Position numbers and translations under genes: made by a program
From: a virus
IMG/VR virus record: IMGVR_UViG_3300045962_000019
Span: 1 to 28,651 of that record
Reading direction: 5' to 3' (one strand)
DNA: 28,651 nt
Notes under the pieces: model-generated
Database searches by the model: none
The model's input: only the letters and a program-made list of their open reading frames with translations
Told to the model about the DNA's origin: nothing
Shown: piece by piece, positions 7,850 to 14,715 of the stretch
Layout of the letters: every line of letters starts with the position of its first letter
Numbering within the stretch: the first letter of the stretch is position 1

Positions 7850-7880
7850 ATTGAGTACGATATCAAATACTCAAACAGAA

Positions 7881-8099
7881 CTAAACTATTTTTTTTAATT
7901 TATTCTTAGTAACAAATTTGAATCTATTATATAATCCATTATATTTTTTTAAATTACCTTCTTTAGTGACATTCCATTTATTAATAAATAAAGAAAATAA
8001 TTTATCACAAACTAATAAATGTTCCATTGTTTTAGACGATTGTAATACTTTTAGTACCCAATGAAACTCGTCAATTTCGTTATTTAAAATATTAGTCAT
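7881..8099 (-). CDS. Unknown small protein, 72 residues
   Basis: An all-helical, basic small protein (FHWVLKVLQSSKTMEHLLVC; KLFSLFINKWN), beginning MTNILNNEIDE. A clear Bacteroidota-type promoter lies upstream at 8138-8168, and a tRNA-like RNA follows it on the same strand, so it may lead that transcript. No family is recognised. The pattern of a conserved cysteine after SSKTxEHL is reminiscent of small phage proteins of unknown function. Confidence 0.75.
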   Translation of the reverse strand: MTNILNNEIDEFHWVLKVLQSSKTMEHLLVCDKLFSLFINKWNVTKEGNLKKYNGLYNRFKFVTKNKLKKIV

Positions 8100-8137
8100 A
8101 ATTTATAATTGTCGTTGTTTTTAATTGTTTGATGGTA

Positions 8138-8168
8138 CAAATATACAATAAAAATTAACGTAACCAAA
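8138..8168 (-). promoter_or_regulatory. Bacteroidota-type promoter TTTG-N19-TATATTTG
   Basis: TTTG at 8168-8165, 19 bases, TATATTTG at 8145-8138 on the minus strand, reading into the 72-residue gene and then the tRNA-like RNA. Confidence 0.7.
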
Positions 8169-8193
8169 CTTTTCTATTATATTTTTTAATTTA

Positions 8194-8201
8194 TATTTAT
8201 C
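8194..8201 (+). promoter_or_regulatory. TATTTATC, variant of the late-type motif
   Basis: TATTTATC three bases before the ATG at 8205; one mismatch to TATTTATA. Confidence 0.3.
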
Positions 8202-8204
8202 AAT

Positions 8205-8486
8205 ATGATATATGATTTAGTTTTAGAAGATATCCTCAACAACACCCTTAAAAATGATATCACTCATTTATATGGTAATGATTCCGAAATTAAAGTTAAC
8301 TACTTCAAATATTCAACTAATACCTCGAAATATATAATTGACTGTACTTTAATGATTAGTGAAATAGAAAACAATTACGAAAATCACCCGTATGGTTTAC
8401 ACTTACTTATTGAGGAGTCCTTAAAATGTATTGCCTTTACCGAACCATATATAATTTCTTCATCAGTTAAATTAAATAAAATATAA
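8205..8486 (+). CDS. Unknown small protein, 93 residues
   Basis: A small acidic alpha/beta protein: an N-terminal helix (MIYDLVLEDILNNTLKND), a strand pair (EIKVNYFKYS, KYIIDCTLMISEI) and a C-terminal helix (LHLLIEESLKCIAF). This helix-strand-strand-helix order resembles the small-protein family discussed for 15576, 15890 and 23719, but sequence identity is too low to claim membership. It precedes the FKBP gene, which has its own promoter. Confidence 0.7.
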   Translation: MIYDLVLEDILNNTLKNDITHLYGNDSEIKVNYFKYSTNTSKYIIDCTLMISEIENNYENHPYGLHLLIEESLKCIAFTEPYIISSSVKLNKI

Positions 8487-8501
8487 TTTCACTTATTTTA
8501 A

Positions 8502-8530
8502 TTGACATTACAATTTAAAGTAACTATATT
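8502..8530 (+). promoter_or_regulatory. sigma70-like promoter of the FKBP gene (TTGACA-N17-TATATT)
   Basis: A perfect TTGACA at 8502-8507, 17 bases, then TATATT at 8525-8530. The ATG is 78 bases further on, leaving a long 5' leader. Confidence 0.5.
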
Positions 8531-8608
8531 TTAATCATAAATTAAATATTATTATTTTGACTTTCCATTTAGGAAATAAATCCATATAATTAAAAAAAAA
8601 CAAATATT

Positions 8609-9034
8609 ATGTTAAAAACAAAACAAGGAGACACCGTAAAGGTAAATTACACAGGAAAACTAGAAGATGGTACAGTTTTCGACACATCATTAACTGAAGG
8701 TAGAACACCAATAGAAGCTAAGTTGGGTGAGGGTCAACTAATTAAAGGTTTCGAAAACGCACTATATGATATGTCAGAAGGTGAAAAAAAGGTGGTTGAG
8801 ATTGCACCTGAAGATGCTTATGGAGACGTAAAAGATTTTATGGTTAGTGAAGTACCATTAAATCAATTACCTGAACAAGTTAAAGTTGGTGAAATGTTAC
8901 AAGGTCAAGGACCACAAGGACCTATTAACGTTAAAGTCGTTGAAATTAAAGAGGAGGTTGCTGTGGTAGATGCTAACCATCCATTAGCAGGTAAAAAACT
9001 GATATTCGATTTAGAATTAGTTGGCATAAATTAA
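8609..9034 (+). CDS. FKBP-type peptidyl-prolyl cis-trans isomerase, SlyD-like
   Basis: A 141-residue protein-folding catalyst. The FKBP part has VKVNYTGKLEDGTVFDTS near residues 10-27, GEGQLIKGFENALYDMSEGE at ~41-60 and APEDAYG. An inserted IF-like flap (about residues 75-120: VPLNQLPEQVKVGEMLQGQG, NVKVVEIKEEVAVVDANHPLAGK) then returns to the FKBP strand LIFDLELVGI. This order is that of SlyD/FkpB-type isomerases, which combine proline isomerisation with chaperone activity. The His/Cys-rich SlyD tail is absent. With DnaK and ClpP it makes up a phage-borne protein quality-control set. Confidence 0.94.
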   Translation: MLKTKQGDTVKVNYTGKLEDGTVFDTSLTEGRTPIEAKLGEGQLIKGFENALYDMSEGEKKVVEIAPEDAYGDVKDFMVSEVPLNQLPEQVKVGEMLQGQGPQGPINVKVVEIKEEVAVVDANHPLAGKKLIFDLELVGIN

Positions 9035-9064
9035 ATTTAATCGGCATTGACCATAATAAACAAT

Positions 9065-9097
9065 AAAAAAGGAGATTCAATCGAATCTCCTTTTTTT
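9065..9097. terminator. Bidirectional terminator after the FKBP gene
   Basis: GGAGATTC/GAATCTCC eight-base stem with loop AATC, A run on the left and T run on the right. It separates the FKBP gene from the convergent operon ending at 9122. Confidence 0.85.
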
Positions 9098-9121
9098 ATG
9101 GTCTTTATATTATACTTTTAA

Positions 9122-9421
9122 TTAAAAAAAAGAAGATAATATATAAGCTAATTTATATCCAACAAACGCTCCGACTGCAGTTGGAACAGGGAAAACTATA
9201 AATTTACCTAAACTTGTTACATATTTTGGTCTATTAACTACTCTACCCAAAAAGAAATAATAAATCATGTAACCCAATAGTACTAAAATATCTACCCTCT
9301 CAGCGATAAATACCACTAAAATAGCTCCAAGTAAACCAAACACAAAATTATCAACAACGGCTGAAAATAATTCTTTTGAAGGTGTCTCCCTAAATTCTTT
9401 TTGTATTGTTTTTAAACTCAT
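9122..9421 (-). CDS. Small membrane protein, 99 residues
   Basis: The last gene of the thyA-glyA operon. A soluble N-terminus (~20 residues) is followed by three hydrophobic segments: about 24-41 (VVDNFVFGLLGAILVVFI), 46-59 (ILVLLGYMIYYFFLG) and 73-96 (FIVFPVPTAVGAFVGYKLAYIL). Positive residues (GRVVNRPKY) lie between helices 2 and 3. It somewhat resembles RDD-like small membrane proteins, but I do not recognise it firmly. Confidence 0.8.
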   Translation of the reverse strand: MSLKTIQKEFRETPSKELFSAVVDNFVFGLLGAILVVFIAERVDILVLLGYMIYYFFLGRVVNRPKYVTSLGKFIVFPVPTAVGAFVGYKLAYILSSFF

Positions 9422-9433
9422 CTTTGTTTTGAT

Positions 9434-9559
9434 TTAATAGTCGTATTCGTCATCATTATATCCCACTTTTTTTTCAACGGGTATTTCATCCACACCATCA
9501 ATATATGTGGTTTCATCATCGTTCCATTCATCCGGTTCATTATAAGTAATCATCATCAT
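9434..9559 (-). CDS. Acidic 41-residue protein
   Basis: A short gene that starts with three ATG codons in a row (9559-9551), one base after the stop of the coiled-coil gene, and ends 12 bases before the next start. The product MMMITYNEPDEWNDDETTYI continues to NDDEYDY: about a third acidic, with several tyrosines and no hydrophobic core. The tight spacing within the operon is the main support. Function is unknown. Confidence 0.6.
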   Translation of the reverse strand: MMMITYNEPDEWNDDETTYIDGVDEIPVEKKVGYNDDEYDY

Positions 9560-9560
9560 T

Positions 9561-9728
9561 TTATTTTTTTATTTGTGACATTAAATCTTTATATTTTTTA
9601 TTCCATTTCGAAATTTCTTCTTTATATCCTTTTTTAATTAAATCTTGTTTTTCAAGTTCTAATTTAAGTTCTTTATTTTCTTTCTCAAGAGAATCTATTT
9701 TAATCTCGTATAATCTTCTATGCTCCAT
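9561..9728 (-). CDS. Coiled-coil protein, 55 residues
   Basis: ATG at 9728 begins one base after the glyA stop. The product is an almost continuous charged helix (MEHRRLYEIKIDSLEKENKE, then LKLELEKQDLIKKGYKEEI) with heptad spacing of I/L, predicted to form a coiled coil. No domain is recognised. Tight spacing on both sides supports it as a real operon member. Confidence 0.65.
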   Translation of the reverse strand: MEHRRLYEIKIDSLEKENKELKLELEKQDLIKKGYKEEISKWNKKYKDLMSQIKK

Positions 9729-9729
9729 T

Positions 9730-10872
9730 TTAATTATTTATTATTTTACTTATTTTTCTCGCCAATTCTCTAAACCAATGTTTACCATGTCCTCGTGTTG
9801 TTTCAGCCGCAGTACCTATTCTAATACCACTTGTTTCAATAAAACTTCTTGGGTCATTAGGTATTCCATTCTTATTAACAGTGATACCATTTTCTTCTAA
9901 CATATCCGCAATCACTCTCCCACTGTGTTTTTTACTTGATAAATCAATTAAAATTAAATGTGAGTCCGTACCATCAGTTAAAATTGGTATATTATTATCC
10001 TTAAATACGTCACACATGTGTTTAGCATTTTCTTTTACTTTTAAACAATACTCCTTAAACTCTGATGTATTAGCTTCAATAAAACACTGTGCCTTTGCGG
10101 CTATTATATGCATTAACGGACCACCTTGTGTTCCCGGAAATATAGCACCGTTTATCTTTTTTGTATAATCTGAATTATTCCATATAATTATACCCCCTCT
10201 TGGACCTCTAAGTGTTTTGTGAGTTGTTGAGGTTACCACATCGGCATACTCAATTGGGTTTGGATATTCACCACCCGCAATAAGACCTGAATAATGAGCC
10301 ATATCAACTAATAAAATAGCACCTACTTCATCAGATATTTCCCTAAACTTTTTCCAATCGATTATCCTCGAGTACGCACTTGCCCCCGCTATAACCATTT
10401 TAGGTTTAACCTCTAACGCTTTAGTTCGTATATCATCATAGTTTAAATAACCATTTTCATCCACACCATATGAATGAGCGTTATATACTTTACCTGAAAT
10501 ATTAGGTTTACTTCCATGAGATAAATGACCACCACTTGATAAGTCCATTCCAAGTATTGTATCACCAGGTTTTAGGAACGCTTGAAATACTGCGGTATTT
10601 GCATTTGCCCCACAATGAGGTTGTACATTCGCAAAGTTACAACCGTATAACTTTTTGAGTTCCTCTATCGCAAGATTCTCTACCTCATCCATGTGTTCAC
10701 ATCCATTGTAGTATCTCTTTCCGGGATATCCTTCAGCATATTTATTAGTGAATACCGAACCAGCCAATCCCATAATGGCCTCAGATGCGAAGTTCTCACT
10801 TGCAATTAGTTCAATAGTATTTGATTGCCTATTCTTTTCTTTGTTGAGTATTTCTATAATTCTTTTATCCAT
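9730..10872 (-). CDS. glyA: Serine hydroxymethyltransferase
   Basis: A 380-residue PLP enzyme that converts serine and tetrahydrofolate to glycine and 5,10-methylene-tetrahydrofolate. It has IELIASENFAS (20-30), the YAEGYPGKRYY segment (45-55), CGANANTAV (87-95), DMAHYSGL (190-197) and the PLP-lysine motif STTHKTLRGPRGG with Lys219. It ends with SGIRIGTAAETTRG. It is about 35-40 residues shorter than typical bacterial GlyA (~417), mostly in the C-terminal part, with no frameshift visible. It follows thyA by 38 bases on the same strand; ThyA consumes the methylene-THF this enzyme makes, so the two form a thymidylate-supply pair. Confidence 0.96.
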   Translation of the reverse strand: MDKRIIEILNKEKNRQSNTIELIASENFASEAIMGLAGSVFTNKYAEGYPGKRYYNGCEHMDEVENLAIEELKKLYGCNFANVQPHCGANANTAVFQAFLKPGDTILGMDLSSGGHLSHGSKPNISGKVYNAHSYGVDENGYLNYDDIRTKALEVKPKMVIAGASAYSRIIDWKKFREISDEVGAILLVDMAHYSGLIAGGEYPNPIEYADVVTSTTHKTLRGPRGGIIIWNNSDYTKKINGAIFPGTQGGPLMHIIAAKAQCFIEANTSEFKEYCLKVKENAKHMCDVFKDNNIPILTDGTDSHLILIDLSSKKHSGRVIADMLEENGITVNKNGIPNDPRSFIETSGIRIGTAAETTRGHGKHWFRELARKISKIINN

Positions 10873-10910
10873 TATTAAATCTTTATTATGCTCATAGTTT
10901 ATTTGTTAAG

Positions 10911-11948
10911 TTAATTACTTAATGGAAATTTAATTGTTGGATGGGGCTCATATCCAATAATTTCATAATCAAATTCACCATTTAGTATGTCTACATTAGA
11001 TAACTTTATTTCGGGTAGTTTGAAAGGTTCTCTAACAATTTGCTCTTTAGCACCCTGTATGTGATTTTTGTATAAATGAACATCTCCCAAATTACCTATT
11101 AATTCCCCTGCTATCATATTACATTCATCAGCTATAAGTTGTAGTAAAGTTCCATATGATGCTATGTTAAATGGTAAACCCAATGCGGTATCTACACTTC
11201 GTTGATTCCACATTAAAGAGATTGCTCTATACTTTCCAGGGTTTACAATCTTTTCTTGTCTTGTTGTTGGTCTTGTATAAACTTGAAATCCATAGTGACA
11301 TGGCGGGAGTGTCATCTCTGAAAGTTCTCCAACATTCCACGCGCTGACCATAAGTCTACGTGAATCTGGATTTCTTTTTAATTGAAATATTAGGTTGGCA
11401 ATTTGGTCGAGGCTCATGTCATAGGAACCATCTCGTTCTTGTCTACCATCCCAATCCCGCCACTGTTTACCATAGATTGGACCTAACTCACCCCACTTCT
11501 TAGCAAACTTATCATCGGTTTTGATTTTATTAATAAATTCTTCTTTCGTTAATACACTACTCTTTATTTGGTTTCCTACTGAATCCATTACTTCTTGAAA
11601 TTCGGATATATCATTAGGAACATTTAATGTAGATGTATATTCTTCAACTTTACTTACATAGTTCTTATACGCATCACCATTCCAAATGTTACATCCGTTG
11701 TCTACTAAATACTTAATATTAGTATCTCCTTTTAGAAACCACTTTAACTCAGTCATCATAGTTTTGATAGCCATCTTCTTTGTGGTTAGTAAAGGAAAAC
11801 CATCTGACATATCATGTCTTATCTGTCGACCAAATAATGAGATTGTCCCGGTTCCCGTCCTGTCGGATTTTTCAACTCCGTCATTTAAGATATCCCTTAG
11901 GAGACTTAAGTAATTTTTATCTAATTTATTTATCTCCTCCCCCATCAT
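10911..11948 (-). CDS. thyA: Thymidylate synthase
   Basis: A 345-residue ThyA-type enzyme that methylates dUMP to dTMP with methylene-THF. It contains DRTGTGTISLFG (29-40), FPLLTTKKM (51-59), the ELKWFLKGDTNI region, WNGDAY, GELGPIYGKQWRDW (153-166), catalytic Cys217 in LPPCHYGFQVY, LMWNQRSVDTALGLPFNIA and the C-terminal GDVHLYKNH. It has the ~50-residue insertion (about 95-150) found in longer ThyA forms such as that of Lactobacillus casei. Its start overlaps the end of the preceding gene by 23 bases, indicating translational coupling. It supplies dTTP for replication of this AT-rich genome. Confidence 0.97.
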   Translation of the reverse strand: MMGEEINKLDKNYLSLLRDILNDGVEKSDRTGTGTISLFGRQIRHDMSDGFPLLTTKKMAIKTMMTELKWFLKGDTNIKYLVDNGCNIWNGDAYKNYVSKVEEYTSTLNVPNDISEFQEVMDSVGNQIKSSVLTKEEFINKIKTDDKFAKKWGELGPIYGKQWRDWDGRQERDGSYDMSLDQIANLIFQLKRNPDSRRLMVSAWNVGELSEMTLPPCHYGFQVYTRPTTRQEKIVNPGKYRAISLMWNQRSVDTALGLPFNIASYGTLLQLIADECNMIAGELIGNLGDVHLYKNHIQGAKEQIVREPFKLPEIKLSNVDILNGEFDYEIIGYEPHPTIKFPLSN

Positions 11949-12249
11949 TTAAATTGTTACTACACGTCACTTCCCATCTTGGTTGTCCCGGTCTATGTGG
12001 GTCATATGTCCAATCAGTATATTTTCGAATCACCGTAGGATACTGAGTATCATTAGGCGTTCCAAACGGTAATACGAACTCATTTTTCTCCTTTAAAAGA
12101 ACAATCGTCTCGTGTATCGTAATAAACCCGTCATTCTTTAATCCTTCAATTATTAAAACTTTTCCTTTACCATTATTAATAATGACATCCGCATTTCGGA
12201 TGGATATTTGTTCCAACTCAAGAAGTCTTTCAACTATTTTATCTTTCAT
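11926..12249 (-). CDS. Unknown protein, 107 residues, overlapping thyA
   Basis: A soluble alpha/beta protein starting MKDKIVERLLELEQISIRNA, with a strand-rich middle (GKVLIIEGLKNDGFITIHET) and a C-terminal segment rich in Trp/Pro/Arg (YTDWTYDPHRPGQPRWEVTC) ending in NDGGGDK. No family is recognised. Its last 23 bases are also the first codons of thyA, so its translation probably controls that of thyA. Confidence 0.8.
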   Translation of the reverse strand: MKDKIVERLLELEQISIRNADVIINNGKGKVLIIEGLKNDGFITIHETIVLLKEKNEFVLPFGTPNDTQYPTVIRKYTDWTYDPHRPGQPRWEVTCSNNLNDGGGDK

Positions 12250-12268
12250 AATTTTTTATTTATATGTG

Positions 12269-12688
12269 TTAACCACTTATTTTCCTTTCGTTTATTCTTA
12301 ACCATTTGTTTTCGCTATTTAACTTAAACTCCCCAACAAAATCTTCAATCTTATTCCATTCTTCCGGAGAAATTAAAGATAATGTATCTTTGTTGTCAAA
12401 GTTATATAAAAAATATGATTTTCCAACTATAGGTTCAAAATTAAATTTTGATTCCCAAACCATAATGGAGTCGTTATACTGTTCATATAGTCTTTTAACT
12501 TGGTCAACAATCTCATTTTTTTCTTGGTTAAAGGTATCCATCATTTTTTTAGATGATTTTTCTCTAAACAATGGGACGTTAGGGACCTCAAACACGGCAG
12601 AACCTAAACTAGTTGGGTATTCTAAACTCTTAGAATAATATCCTTTCTCTTTGGACCATACAACTAAATCAGGTTTTTTACCCTCCAT
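12269..12688 (-). CDS. DUF2452-like protein, 139 residues
   Basis: KPDLVVWSKEKGYYSKSLEY at the start, MDTFNQEKNEIVDQVKRLYE helix in the middle, then FEPIVGKSYFLYNFDNKDTL, SLISPEEWN and GEFKLNSENKWLRI. From memory this matches the order of motifs in the DUF2452 family, which is frequent in Bacteroidota; I could not check this by search. The function of the family is unknown. It sits in the thyA operon, four bases after the gene upstream. Confidence 0.8.
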   Translation of the reverse strand: MEGKKPDLVVWSKEKGYYSKSLEYPTSLGSAVFEVPNVPLFREKSSKKMMDTFNQEKNEIVDQVKRLYEQYNDSIMVWESKFNFEPIVGKSYFLYNFDNKDTLSLISPEEWNKIEDFVGEFKLNSENKWLRINERKISG

Positions 12689-12692
12689 ACTA

Positions 12693-12887
12693 TTACCGTT
12701 TTTGGAATGATAAAGATAATTCTACTACGAATAGATGTACTTTAATTCCCCAAGCTGCCGTGTGCCGACCTGGTCTAAGAAAAGTTCTTTTATTATACCA
12801 TACCTTTATAGTAGGAATGATAAAAAAATCTTTCTTACTTATTTTACCTTTCTTCTCTCTGATAAACCATTTACTCATTTCACTCAT
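12693..12887 (-). CDS. Unknown basic small protein, 64 residues
   Basis: The first gene of the thyA-glyA operon. It is basic, with an amphipathic start (SKWFIREKKGKISKKDFFII) and a C-terminal KVHLFVVELSLSFQKR strand. No family is recognised. A weak promoter-like TATATTTC lies about 25 bases upstream. Its support is operon position, since it sits four bases before the DUF2452-like gene. Confidence 0.6.
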   Translation of the reverse strand: MSEMSKWFIREKKGKISKKDFFIIPTIKVWYNKRTFLRPGRHTAAWGIKVHLFVVELSLSFQKR

Positions 12888-12953
12888 TTTATATCTTATG
12901 TTTAATATAAGGAAATATATTTAAAAATTTCATATAAATCAACACAATTTATG

Positions 12954-12985
12954 TTTGTTACTTAGTTTTATTTAAATTATATTTG
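12954..12985 (+). promoter_or_regulatory. Bacteroidota-type promoter of clpP (TTTG-N20-TATATTTG)
   Basis: TTTG at 12954-12957, 20 bases, TATATTTG at 12978-12985, 34 bases before the clpP ATG. Confidence 0.75.
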
Positions 12986-13019
12986 TATTCAAATCAATAA
13001 ACACATAAAAAAATAAATT

Positions 13020-13763
13020 ATGAATTACGGAAAAGAATTCCAAAAATACGCAATGAGTGACCATAAAATTTCTTCATTGGAAATGGACCAATATGGTGAC
13101 TTAGTTAAAGGGTCTATGACACCTTACATTTTAGAAGAGAGAGAAATGAGAGCCACACAATTAGATATATTCTCTAGATTAATGATGGATAGAATTATAT
13201 GGGTTTCAAGTGATGTTAATAGTAAAATGGCTTCGATAATTCAAGCACAACTAATGTTCTTAGATACTACGGACACTCAAGATATAAATTTATATTTAGA
13301 TACTCCGGGTGGTAGTGTACTTTCAGGTCTTGGTATTAGAGATACAATGAACTATGTTAAATCCGACATCTCCACTACTAATGTTGGTATGTGCGCATCT
13401 ATGGGTTCAATATTATTATCTTCAGGTACAAAAGGTAAACGTAATTCTTTAATATTTTCTAAGGTTATGACCCATATGGTTAGTCATGGTACTCAAGGTA
13501 ATATTCAAGACACAAGGATTAACCAAATTGAAGCCGAAAAGTATAACTATATGTTATTTAAAATATTATCTCAAAATTCCGGGAAGAGTTTTGATGAGGT
13601 TTACGAATTATCACGTAATGATAAATGGTTTAACTCAGATGAAGCCAAAAAGTTTGGTTTGATTGATAATGTGATTGGTACTGATAATAACCCAACAATC
13701 ACTGAAATGATGAAAGGTTTTGACTCTTATTACAAAAAAGAGGTGATGAAACGAAACTCATAG
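13020..13763 (+). CDS. clpP: ClpP-like serine protease
   Basis: A 247-residue ClpP, the barrel-forming protease that works with Clp ATPases. The catalytic triad can be read as Ser127 (GMCASMG), His152 (MTHMVSHG) and Asp201 (RNDKWF). The oxyanion/strand segment is LYLDTPGGSVLSGLGIRDTM. The start MNYGKEFQKYAMSDH and the segments MTPYILEERE and DIFSRLMMDRI are close to Bacteroidota ClpP, pointing to capture from such a host. The usual HQPLGG after the catalytic His is changed to HMVSHG, which could alter the handle/substrate region. No Clp ATPase is in the window. It could remodel proteolysis by mixing with host subunits or mature phage proteins (inference). Confidence 0.94.
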   Translation: MNYGKEFQKYAMSDHKISSLEMDQYGDLVKGSMTPYILEEREMRATQLDIFSRLMMDRIIWVSSDVNSKMASIIQAQLMFLDTTDTQDINLYLDTPGGSVLSGLGIRDTMNYVKSDISTTNVGMCASMGSILLSSGTKGKRNSLIFSKVMTHMVSHGTQGNIQDTRINQIEAEKYNYMLFKILSQNSGKSFDEVYELSRNDKWFNSDEAKKFGLIDNVIGTDNNPTITEMMKGFDSYYKKEVMKRNS

Positions 13764-13773
13764 GTGTAAAATA

Positions 13774-13801
13774 AAAAAACCCCCTACTAAGGGGGTTTTT
13801 T
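13774..13801. terminator. Bidirectional terminator after clpP
   Basis: AAAAAACCCCC/GGGGGTTTTTT hairpin with loop TACTAA, between clpP and the convergent gene ending at 13821. Confidence 0.9.
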
Positions 13802-13820
13802 ATTTTTAACTTATTTTAAT

Positions 13821-13994
13821 TTATTTCTCAGTTTTAATTTTAGAGACTATCGACCATATACCACCAACAAGTGTTATAACCCCACCGGTTAGTTCCATAA
13901 TGAATGTCTCGTCCGCAAAACCTTTAGCGACAACTATACCACCAACAAAGGTTAGTACGTGTCTAATAATACCCATTATTTGTTCTTGTTTCAT
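13821..13994 (-). CDS. Small phage holin (Pam3_gp28-like), 57 residues
   Basis: A 57-residue membrane protein: MKQEQIMGIIRHVLTFVGGI, VVAKGFADE, then FIMELTGGVITLVGGIWSIV and a charged SKIKTEK tail. Two glycine-rich hydrophobic segments (~8-23 and ~33-50) separated by a short KGFADE turn match, from memory, the Pam3_gp28-type holins. Holins open the inner membrane to let lysins out at the end of infection. It is 11 bases downstream of the membrane protein at 14006, forming a two-gene transcript under a TATTTATA motif. Confidence 0.75.
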   Translation of the reverse strand: MKQEQIMGIIRHVLTFVGGIVVAKGFADETFIMELTGGVITLVGGIWSIVSKIKTEK

Positions 13995-14005
13995 CCTAAA
14001 GTGTT

Positions 14006-14209
14006 TTATTTTTTGTTTATTTTTTTAGATATGAAATTAACTAATATATCCCAATTTCTAGTTGCAAAAACTCCGAATGAAAACCCTGCAAATATTTTAT
14101 ATCCAAACGACCACAATATTAAACCTAAAAAAAGACCTAATATTCCTTCAACACCGTTAGATATTAACCAACTTTTTATTCCATTAAATAAATTTTTTAA
14201 TTTTCCCAT
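14006..14209 (-). CDS. Small membrane protein next to the holin, 67 residues
   Basis: A basic amphipathic N-terminus (MGKLKNLFNGIKSWLISNG) is followed by one long hydrophobic region ~20-48 (VEGILGLFLGLILWSFGYKI, FAGFSFGVF), then ATRNWDILVNFISKKINKK. It is co-transcribed with the holin-like gene, so it may be a holin partner or antiholin; sequence alone does not prove this. A TATTTATA motif lies 16 bases upstream. Confidence 0.78.
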   Translation of the reverse strand: MGKLKNLFNGIKSWLISNGVEGILGLFLGLILWSFGYKIFAGFSFGVFATRNWDILVNFISKKINKK

Positions 14210-14225
14210 AGTAATAGTTTTTTAA

Positions 14226-14233
14226 TATAAATA
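14226..14233 (-). promoter_or_regulatory. TATTTATA late-type motif before the holin pair
   Basis: TATTTATATTAAAAAAC on the minus strand, 16 bases before the ATG at 14209. Confidence 0.5.
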
Positions 14234-14293
14234 TCTAATTTTTTTAAAAAGCCAAAATAATGGTTGGTGTCACTTATTTACACCCCCTACAAC

Positions 14294-14710
14294 CTATTTG
14301 GGTTTGTTGTATTTATCTCTTACCTTTTGTGAAATTGGTAACGCTTCGTTGTTTTCATCAATCCTAACGAACTTTATATTCGTAGACAGTATAATAGATT
14401 GTTTACCAGAATAAACGTTATGGGCCCTCGCTTCTAACTTTAAGGTGACCGACGTCCTACCAATAGTGTCGACCATTCCGTATATTTTTAGTAGATGTCC
14501 TTCTTTTGCAGGTTTCTTAAACAAACATTCATCAATTAGCACAGTAACCATACGAGGTGTGTCGGCTATTTGCGTGGCTAAAGCGGCGCCGGCAGCGTCA
14601 CACCAAGCTAATAATTTTCCCCCGAATAAGTTTCCGTGGAATCCTAAATCACCCTTCTTAACCGGGTGAGTACTTATCAATGTCATTTTACTATAATCTT
14701 CAGCCCCCAT
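14294..14710 (-). CDS. Hotdog-fold acyl-CoA thioesterase
   Basis: A 138-residue single hotdog domain. GNLFGGKLLAWCDAAGAALA (about 26-45) is the hallmark loop and central helix of the YciA/BFIT-type acyl-CoA thioesterases, with Asp38 in the position of the usual catalytic acid. Strands VTVLIDECLFKKPAKEGHLL and LKLEARAHNVYSGKQSII follow. The family hydrolyses acyl-CoA thioesters. It is the last gene of a six-gene operon, five bases after the EndoG-type nuclease. A host-lipid or CoA-pool role during infection is possible but not shown. Confidence 0.88.
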   Translation of the reverse strand: MGAEDYSKMTLISTHPVKKGDLGFHGNLFGGKLLAWCDAAGAALATQIADTPRMVTVLIDECLFKKPAKEGHLLKIYGMVDTIGRTSVTLKLEARAHNVYSGKQSIILSTNIKFVRIDENNEALPISQKVRDKYNKPK

Positions 14711-14715
14711 ATAAT

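Noticed and set aside
12240-12265. TATAAATA before the 107-residue gene as a T4-type late promoter
   Set aside because: It is a single case in the T4 orientation; all other cases read TATTTATA, so this is probably chance in AT-rich DNA.
13959-14225. Plus-strand open frame of 88 codons
   Set aside because: It is antisense to the membrane protein at 14006 and overlaps the start of the holin gene; composition and context favour the minus strand.
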